Shown: one piece after another, positions 7,159 to 11,494 of the stretch
Layout: every line of letters begins with the position of its first letter
Numbering within the stretch: position 1 is the first letter of the stretch
Assembly: GCA_021204285.1 (NCBI GenBank)
Contig: JAJPZP010000213.1
Coordinates: 1-11,494 of the forward strand
Direction of reading: 5' to 3'
DNA: 11,494 nucleotides
Source: Lachnospiraceae bacterium
GTDB taxonomy: Bacteria; Bacillota; Clostridia; Lachnospirales; Lachnospiraceae
The notes under the pieces: model-generated
Database searches by the model: none
Seen by the model: only the letters and a program-made list of their open reading frames with translations
Told to the model about the DNA's origin: nothing
Program-made: the position numbers and the translations under genes

Positions 7159-8067
7159 ATGGGGGAACACGATGTATTTTCCATATTTCCGGAGGTACTG
7201 CGGGAACCTCTTGAGCGGGCGGGCTTTACACAGAAGAATCTGCAGGAGATACGCGTCCGGGCGGAGCGCCCGCTTATCGTGCGCAACAACGGACGGGAGA
7301 GCGTCCTGAAGCGTTGTTTTACAGGGGCAGAGCTCGACGAGATCCTGGCGTATCTGGGAAATTATTCCCTCTATGCCTGGGAGGATGAGATACGGCAGGG
7401 TTTTCTTTCCCTGCCGGGCGGTCACCGCGTCGGTCTTGCGGGGAAGACGGTGCTGGAGGATGGAAAGGTACGCACACTTTCGGAGGTGTCGTCTCTGAAT
7501 ATTCGCTTTGCACATGAGCGAAAAGGCTGTGCTGACGCTGTGCTCCCGTATCTGCGGGAGGAAGGTCGGCCTTTCCACACACTGATTGTGTCCGCACCAG
7601 GCAGGGGAAAGACGACGCTGCTCCGGGACTGTATCCGGCAGATCTCCGATGGGAACGACGTTTATCCGGGAATGACGGTTGGACTGGTCGATGAGCGCTC
7701 CGAGATCGTAGGTTCCTTCCGCGGCATCCCGTGCAATGATGTCGGGTTGCGGACGGATGTGCTGGACGCCTGTCCGAAGGCGGAAGGCCTGATGATGCTG
7801 ATCCGCTCTATGGCCCCGGATGTGGTGGAGGTGGATGAGGTCAGGGGCGAGGCGGATCTGGCGGCGCTGCAGCATGCGATGAACTGCGGCTGTGTGTTGC
7901 TGGCGACTGCACACGGAGATTCGATGGAGGAGCTGAGAAGGAAACCGGTGTTGGGGGAAATGGTGGAAGCTGCTATGTTTGAGCGCTATGTATTTCTGGA
8001 AAACGGGAGGACGCCGGGGCTTGGCGGAGCGATTCTGGACGGACACTGCAGGAGCGTAAAATCATGA
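7159..8067 (+). CDS. spoIIIAA: Stage III sporulation protein AA, ATPase of the SpoIIIA-SpoIIQ channel
   Basis: This cytoplasmic mother-cell ATPase, related to type II/IV secretion ATPases, is thought to power assembly or transport of the channel to the forespore. Its 302 residues match the family (about 307 in Bacillus). It has a Walker A motif APGRGKTT with Lys151, a Walker B-like segment VGLVDERSE around 174-182, a second acidic stretch VVEVDEVRGEADL, and a sensor-like LLATAHGD. The N-terminal part carries IRVRAERPLIV and GFLSLPGGHRVGL-type segments typical of SpoIIIAA. AAGGGGA (7144-7150) lies 8 bases before the ATG. The TGA overlaps the next gene's ATG (ATGA), so AA and AB are coupled. 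Nothing in it looks damaged. Confidence 0.96.
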   Translation: MGEHDVFSIFPEVLREPLERAGFTQKNLQEIRVRAERPLIVRNNGRESVLKRCFTGAELDEILAYLGNYSLYAWEDEIRQGFLSLPGGHRVGLAGKTVLEDGKVRTLSEVSSLNIRFAHERKGCADAVLPYLREEGRPFHTLIVSAPGRGKTTLLRDCIRQISDGNDVYPGMTVGLVDERSEIVGSFRGIPCNDVGLRTDVLDACPKAEGLMMLIRSMAPDVVEVDEVRGEADLAALQHAMNCGCVLLATAHGDSMEELRRKPVLGEMVEAAMFERYVFLENGRTPGLGGAILDGHCRSVKS

Positions 8068-8579
8068 AATGGCTTGGTATTATCTGCATCCTTGCCGGTA
8101 CGGGCGGAATCGGCCTGCAGATGGCAAATGAGCTGGATTTGCGGATACGGGAGCTGCAGGCTTTGCAGCAGTTTGTTCTGCTTCTTGAAGGTGAGATCCG
8201 TCATCTGCACAGGCCCTTGCCGGAGGCTTTTGGCAGCGTGGGAGAGCGGACGGAGCCGCCGTTTCGGGAGTTTTTCCTGCGGACAGCGGAGGACCTGAGA
8301 AGCCGGAACGGACAGAGTGCGCAGATTATCTGGAAGCGGAATCGGAAAAATTGCGCTGACAGGCTTCATCTGAAAGAGCAGGACATAAAGGCGCTTGGTG
8401 AGCTGGGCAATATGCTGGGCTGTCTGGATGTAAAGCAGCAGCTCGGGGCGCTTGACTATTATCAGGAAAATCTGAACCGCGCGCTCGCTGACGCCACGGA
8501 GGATGCAAAGAGTCGCAGGAAGTTGTATCGCTATCTGGGGATCTTAAGCGGGGTCGCGGTTGTGATCTTTATTCTGTAA
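8064..8579 (+). CDS. spoIIIAB: Stage III sporulation protein AB
   Basis: This is a membrane protein of the mother-cell side of the SpoIIIA channel, structurally related to the GspF-type platform proteins of type II secretion. It has 171 residues, the same as in Bacillus. It has a hydrophobic N-terminal helix (about 2-20, LGIICILAGTGGIGLQMA), a charged helical cytoplasmic body containing ELQALQQFVLLLEGEIRH near residue 31 and ALGELGNMLGCLD, and a C-terminal membrane helix (about 155-171, YLGILSGVAVVIFIL). The start lies in the ATGA overlap with spoIIIAA and the stop is TAA. It looks intact. Confidence 0.94.
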   Translation: MKWLGIICILAGTGGIGLQMANELDLRIRELQALQQFVLLLEGEIRHLHRPLPEAFGSVGERTEPPFREFFLRTAEDLRSRNGQSAQIIWKRNRKNCADRLHLKEQDIKALGELGNMLGCLDVKQQLGALDYYQENLNRALADATEDAKSRRKLYRYLGILSGVAVVIFIL

Positions 8580-8591
8580 GGTGGAGAGCTT

Positions 8592-8786
8592 ATGAGCGTA
8601 ACACTGATTTTTAAAATCGCCGCGGTGGGAATTCTGGTCTCCGTACTCTCTCAGGTGCTGAAACACAGCGGACGGGAGGAGTAGGCCTTTCTGACAAGTC
8701 TTGCAGGGCTCCTTCTGGTGCTGTTCTGGATTATCCCTTATGTCTATGAGCTCTTTGAGATGATGCAGGAGCTTTTCACTTTATAG
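8592..8786 (+). CDS. spoIIIAC: Stage III sporulation protein AC, interrupted by an in-frame TAG at codon 31
   Basis: This is a small two-helix membrane protein of the SpoIIIA channel. The frame reads MSVTLIFKIAAVGILVSVLS, then QVLKHSGREE, then TAG (8682-8684), then AFLTSLAGLLLVLFWIIPYV, then YELFEMMQELFTL and TAG (8784-8786). With the first TAG read through, the product is 64 residues, the normal family length (about 65), and both helices match SpoIIIAC well. As I recall the family, the interrupted position is Gln in clostridia, one C-to-T change from TAG, and Tyr in Bacillus. Read as a stop, it leaves only 30 residues and one helix. No start codon with a ribosome binding site follows the TAG, so reinitiation looks unlikely. 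Under normal decoding this is a pseudogene; if TAG is read as an amino acid it is a normal gene. Confidence 0.85.
8682..8684 (+). other. In-frame amber codon inside spoIIIAC
   Basis: TAG sits between GAG and GCC at the loop between the two membrane helices (S-G-R-E-E / A-F-L-T-S). The reading frame is unchanged on both sides, so this is a single-codon event and not a frameshift. Confidence 0.9.
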
Positions 8787-8800
8787 GAGGTGAGAGGGTG
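8785..8800 (+). promoter_or_regulatory. spoIIIAD ribosome binding site overlapping the spoIIIAC stop, GTG start
   Basis: AGGAGGTG at 8785-8792 uses the last two bases of the spoIIIAC terminal TAG. It lies 5-7 bases before GTG at 8798. The overlap may explain why this gene ends in TAG when none of the other complete genes here does: changing the last two bases would weaken the ribosome site. Confidence 0.7.
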
Positions 8801-9175
8801 GTACAGGTCGCGGTATTGGGAGTCGTCGGTGTTCTGCTGGCGCAGCAGCTGAAAGCTCTGAAATCGGAATTTTCCATATATCTTTGTCTGGGTGTCAGTC
8901 TGCTGATTTTTCTGAACCTTACCGGACAGCTGTCGCTGATTATGGATACGCTGACAGAGATTCAGAAAAGCCTGCCTCTGAACATCGGCTATCTGCAGAC
9001 GCTGATGAAGATTATCGGGATTACATACATTGCGGAGTTCGCGTCAGATCTGTGTAAGGATGCGGGATATCAGACGATTGCGGGACAGATTCAGATGTCC
9101 GGCAAGCTGACGGTTCTGGCGGTCAGCATGCCGATTCTGTCCGCCCTGCTGGATACGATACAGAGTTTTCTCTGA
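8798..9175 (+). CDS. spoIIIAD: Stage III sporulation protein AD
   Basis: This is a four-helix membrane protein of the SpoIIIA channel, in the same Pfam family as SpoIIIAC. It has 125 residues, close to the usual 129-133. Helices lie at about 3-17, 26-45, 66-81 and 103-121. The conserved core KIIGITYIAEFASDLCKDAG (71-90), then IAGQIQMSGKL and MPILSALLDTI, is the family signature and is intact. The start is GTG behind AGGAGG; no ATG fits. It ends in TGA, 32 bases before spoIIIAE. Confidence 0.94.
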   Translation: MVQVAVLGVVGVLLAQQLKALKSEFSIYLCLGVSLLIFLNLTGQLSLIMDTLTEIQKSLPLNIGYLQTLMKIIGITYIAEFASDLCKDAGYQTIAGQIQMSGKLTVLAVSMPILSALLDTIQSFL

Positions 9176-9207
9176 GAGGACTTTGCGGAATATGCAGGGG
9201 AGGATGC

Positions 9208-10242
9208 ATGGTGGAAGAAATTGATTACGGAGAAATACAGCAGTTTCTGGATGGATTGCTGGGGGACGGTCTCGATTTTCAGGGGATGGTGGAGAGCGGC
9301 GCTATGGGTGAGAGCCCGCTCTCTTTAAAAAGTCTGGCCTCCCTGGTGCAGAGTGCACTGTTCGAAGAACTGCTTGCGCAGAAGCAGCTCTGGATGCATA
9401 TTCTGATTCTTACCCTTGCCGCGGCGCTGCTTCTCCATTTTGCAGATGTATTTCAGAACCGCAGCGTACCCGAAATCAGTTTTTGCATAATTTACATGAT
9501 TTTATTTCTGCTGTTGATCGACTCTTTTCAGACGAGTCTCGGGATTGCCCGGGAGGTAATGGAGACGATGCGCAGTTTTATGACAGTACTTGCGCCGGCT
9601 TATTTCCTCGCGATGACGCTGTCGTCCTATCTCACATCCGCGGGAGTCTATTATGAATTTATTCTGCTGCTGATCAGTGGTGTACAGTGGCTGGTCGAAT
9701 CCTTTGTTCTGCCCTGCACTGAAATCTATGTACTGCTTATACTGGTCAACCATCTGTCAAAGGAGAAGCGGCTCGGGCAGTTTGCGGGACTTGTGTCGAT
9801 GGCAGCAGATGGGAGCATGAAGGCGGCGCTTGCTCTTGTGTGTGGTTTTCATATGATTCAGGGACTGTTGTCCCCTGCGGCGGATTCTTTTCGAAACCTG
9901 GCTGTCAGCAAGGGAATAGGCATGGTACCCGGTGTCGGCAGCGCCGGAAGCGGAGTGACAGATCTGGTGCTTGGCTCGGCGGTTTTGATTAAGAATGGAA
10001 TCGGCGCGGCTGCGCTGGTCGTCCTGATTCTGCTCTGTCTGGTTCCGCTTACGAAACTGGCTGTGATCATGGCTGTGTACTATCTGCTTGCGGCAGTGTT
10101 GCAGCCGGTGTCAGATGAGCGGATTATCGGCTGCCTGAACGGCATGGGAAACGGCGTACGTCTGCTTTTCCGGGCGGTTTTCACCGTGCTTGCGCTTTTT
10201 TTTCTGACAATCGCGCTGACAACGGCGCTGACAGGAGGTTGA
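9208..10242 (+). CDS. spoIIIAE: Stage III sporulation protein AE, short N-terminus
   Basis: This is the large polytopic membrane protein of the SpoIIIA channel. It has 344 residues, shorter than the family (about 390-400 in Bacillus). From the first helix on it looks complete: hydrophobic segments at about 62-79 and 90-107, then several more (MRSFMTVLAPAYFLAMTLSS, YEFILLLISGVQWLVESFVL, AALVVLILLCLVPLTKLAVI, LLFRAVFTVLALFFLTIALT), plus the conserved region GSMKAALALVCGFHMIQGLL and GVGSAGSGVTD. The missing part is the N-terminal signal sequence. The protein begins MVEEIDYGEIQQFLDGL, which matches the soluble stretch that normally follows a signal peptide. GGGGAGG lies only 4 bases before the ATG, and I see no upstream start in this frame that would supply a signal peptide. 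It ends in TGA. Confidence 0.93.
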   Translation: MVEEIDYGEIQQFLDGLLGDGLDFQGMVESGAMGESPLSLKSLASLVQSALFEELLAQKQLWMHILILTLAAALLLHFADVFQNRSVPEISFCIIYMILFLLLIDSFQTSLGIAREVMETMRSFMTVLAPAYFLAMTLSSYLTSAGVYYEFILLLISGVQWLVESFVLPCTEIYVLLILVNHLSKEKRLGQFAGLVSMAADGSMKAALALVCGFHMIQGLLSPAADSFRNLAVSKGIGMVPGVGSAGSGVTDLVLGSAVLIKNGIGAAALVVLILLCLVPLTKLAVIMAVYYLLAAVLQPVSDERIIGCLNGMGNGVRLLFRAVFTVLALFFLTIALTTALTGG

Positions 10243-10246
10243 AAGG

Positions 10247-10480
10247 GTGGAAGAAATACTGGAAGTGATCCGGGCGGTCGCGGTTTTCTATCTGCTCGAA
10301 CAGATGGTGTTTCACCTTCTGCCCGGGCGAGGTTATGAGAAGTACGTACGATTTTATCTTGGTCTGCTGCTGGTACTGCTTCTGTTGCAGCCTTTTTTTA
10401 AAATTGCGGGTCTCATGGAGCAACTGGATGCGGAGGCGTTGGTTGAACAGCTGGAGCTGGATACGGAGGGATACAGATGA
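10247..10480 (+). CDS. spoIIIAF: Stage III sporulation protein AF, membrane-anchor part only
   Basis: This is a channel component with two N-terminal membrane helices, here about 6-25 and 34-52, separated by the conserved LLPGRGYEKYVRFYLGL loop. The start is GTG, 7 bases after AGGAGGT. The product has 77 residues, against about 206 in Bacillus, where a soluble ring-building-motif domain follows the helices. Here that domain is absent: the frame ends in TGA inside an ATGA overlap with spoIIIAG, and no leftover of the domain lies in another frame because spoIIIAG begins at once. It is either a clean deletion or a short form normal for this lineage. The identity rests on helix pattern, loop and operon position. 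Confidence 0.85.
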   Translation: MEEILEVIRAVAVFYLLEQMVFHLLPGRGYEKYVRFYLGLLLVLLLLQPFFKIAGLMEQLDAEALVEQLELDTEGYR

Positions 10481-11010
10481 ACAGAGAAAAGTGGAATGAA
10501 TTGCGGAAAAAGTACTGGCCGCCGCGAAAGGATCAGCTGCTGATCCTGGCACTTTCAGGGCTTTTACTTGCAGTCATCGCAGCTCCGGTGCAGAAAGACG
10601 GCGGAGAGGAGACTGCTGCTGATGTGGAACGTTCCGCAGAGTCGGAGAAAACGGAAGAAGATTATGAGCGCCGGGTGGAGCAGAAGCTTGAGGAGATGCT
10701 GTCTCAGGTCGAGGGGATCGGCGAGGTGTGCGTCATGCTGACTTTTGCGGACAGCGGACAGAAGTAGGTCGAGAAGGATGTGAGCGTCTCGGAGGATTCG
10801 ACGCAGGAGGAGACGGTTTACGAGGAGCAGAGCAGCAGTGTGCGCACGCCTTATGTGAGATCGGAGACCAATCCGCAGGTGGAGGGCGTCCTCATCGTCG
10901 CCGAGGGTGGCGATAACGGCGATGTAAAAGCGGATATCATAGATGCTGTGCAGGCATTATTTGGCATAGAGGCACATAAAATTAAAATCATGAAGTATGG
11001 AGGCGATTAA
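10477..11010 (+). CDS. spoIIIAG: Stage III sporulation protein AG, interrupted by an in-frame TAG at codon 97
   Basis: SpoIIIAG forms a large ring in the space between mother cell and forespore through a ring-building motif. The frame has a short N-terminus, one membrane helix (about 20-38), a charged stretch, then the motif start at about 62: EDYERRVEQKLEEMLSQVEG, then IGEVCVMLTFADSGQK. TAG follows at 10765-10767, and the frame goes on VEKDVSVSEDS, RTPYVRSETNPQVEGVLIVA, EGGDNGDVKADIIDAVQALF and ends HKIKIMKYGGD, TAA. Read through, it has 177 residues, and both halves match Bacillus SpoIIIAG (SSEEKVYEKN aligned to DSGQK-TAG-VEKD; VRGVLVVAEGADN). Read as a stop it leaves 96 residues with the ring domain cut in its first third. 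No well-placed start for the second half is visible. It starts in the ATGA overlap with spoIIIAF. Confidence 0.87.
10765..10767 (+). other. In-frame amber codon inside spoIIIAG
   Basis: TAG sits between AAG and GTC, in the loop between a strand of the ring-building motif (VCVMLTF) and the conserved V-E-K-D. The position looks variable in the family, so many residues might be tolerated if it is decoded. The frame is unchanged on both sides. Confidence 0.9.
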
Positions 11011-11494
11011 GTGAAAGCTAAGCAGCCGTTAAAGAAACCCGTGATCAGGAAGCCCGTATTCAGAAAAAATCAGATTATTATTACGGCGTTGGCGGCCATG
11101 ATTGCGGTCGCCGGTTATCTGAACTATTCCGGTGCCAGTCTGGACGCGTCACTTCTGAGTGCGAACAGCGAGGCAGTCGAGGAAGAAGATACGGATCTGG
11201 CGCTGGACATCTCGGCGGAGGACAGCTATGCCGGAACCGGGGAGACGGATGTCGCGGATCTGGAAGAAGAATATACGGAGGAGATCGCCAGTCTGGATGA
11301 GGACTATGAAAGCAGCGCCCAGGCAGAGACGGACGTAGATGCGGACACGGCGTCAGCGGGGGAAACGGTTCTCGTAACGGGTACTGTGGGCGTTGGTATT
11401 GTGTCGGAGGCGAAGGTAACGAGAGAGCAGACCCGCTCAAAGAATAAAGAAATTCTGATGGAATTGATCGAGAGTACGTCGATTACCGATGAGC
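11011..11494 (+). CDS. spoIIIAH: Stage III sporulation protein AH, 3' end cut by window
   Basis: SpoIIIAH is the mother-cell membrane protein whose outer domain binds forespore SpoIIQ and forms the channel ring. 161 codons are present before the window ends, with no stop. The GTG start at 11011 directly follows the spoIIIAG TAA, with GGAGG at 10999-11003 seven bases upstream. The protein has a basic N-terminus (K/R-rich, residues 2-19), one membrane helix (about 21-38), then a long linker (42-119) with 27 Asp/Glu and no Lys, Arg or His by my count. The start of the ring-building domain follows: EAKVTREQTRSKNKEILMEL at about 133-152, the family's A-K-x-x-R-E-Q-x-R-S-K motif. No in-frame TAG occurs in the part seen. 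Confidence 0.93.
   Translation, partial: MKAKQPLKKPVIRKPVFRKNQIIITALAAMIAVAGYLNYSGASLDASLLSANSEAVEEEDTDLALDISAEDSYAGTGETDVADLEEEYTEEIASLDEDYESSAQAETDVDADTASAGETVLVTGTVGVGIVSEAKVTREQTRSKNKEILMELIESTSITDE

Noticed and set aside
7111..8046. 311-codon open frame on the minus strand opposite spoIIIAA
   Set aside because: spoIIIAA on the + strand has all its ATPase motifs; the reverse frame shows no motif and would run through the sigma-E promoter.
8685..8720. Stem-loop after the spoIIIAC TAG as a pyrrolysine or readthrough signal
   Set aside because: Only about 5 bp with a G-U pair and a 15-base loop can be drawn; too weak to claim.
10768..11010. Separate small gene made from the second half of spoIIIAG (GTG at 10780)
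   Set aside because: No ribosome site at usable spacing, and the sequence is plainly the rest of the SpoIIIAG ring domain in the same frame.

Overview
The window looks like chromosomal DNA of a spore-forming (or formerly spore-forming) member of the Clostridia, most likely Lachnospiraceae. The basis is a stage III sporulation (spoIIIA) operon whose proteins read like clostridial versions, strong AGGAGG-type ribosome binding sites, frequent ATGA start/stop overlaps, and a fairly GC-rich sequence (GC judged by eye, not counted). All genes are on the + strand and no gap of more than 300 bases lacks a gene. I see no insertion sequence, tRNA, rRNA, CRISPR array or phage gene.

Left half (1-7110) is a catabolic cluster. 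It starts with a three-part TRAP transporter: the tail of small permease dctQ cut by the window edge, large permease dctM, and lipoprotein binding protein dctP. A GC-rich hairpin without a T-run follows. Next comes a beta-hydroxyacid dehydrogenase of the 3-hydroxyisobutyrate dehydrogenase type, then E1-alpha, E1-beta and E2 of a 2-oxoacid/acetoin dehydrogenase complex (acoABC-like). A very strong intrinsic terminator (7059-7109) closes the cluster. Inferred role: import of a small organic acid, an NAD-linked oxidation or reduction, then thiamine diphosphate- and lipoate-dependent cleavage to an acyl-CoA. The E3 dihydrolipoamide dehydrogenase and a regulator are not in the window, and the substrate cannot be read from sequence.

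Right half (7111-11494) is the spoIIIA operon, spoIIIAA to spoIIIAH in the usual order, behind a candidate sigma-E promoter. These proteins normally build the channel (feeding tube) between mother cell and forespore: AA is the ATPase, AB to AF are membrane parts, AG and AH form rings in the intermembrane space.

The operon is odd in four places. spoIIIAC carries an in-frame TAG at codon 31 and spoIIIAG carries one at codon 97, each with well-conserved family sequence continuing in frame afterwards. SpoIIIAE seems to lack the expected N-terminal signal sequence. SpoIIIAF is cut down to its two membrane helices. Of the 13 other complete genes, none ends in TAG (eight TGA, five TAA). The only TAG at a normal gene end is that of spoIIIAC, where it overlaps the spoIIIAD ribosome binding site. 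The two main readings are a sporulation operon at an early stage of decay, or a cell that reads TAG as an amino acid at least some of the time. The window alone cannot decide between them.
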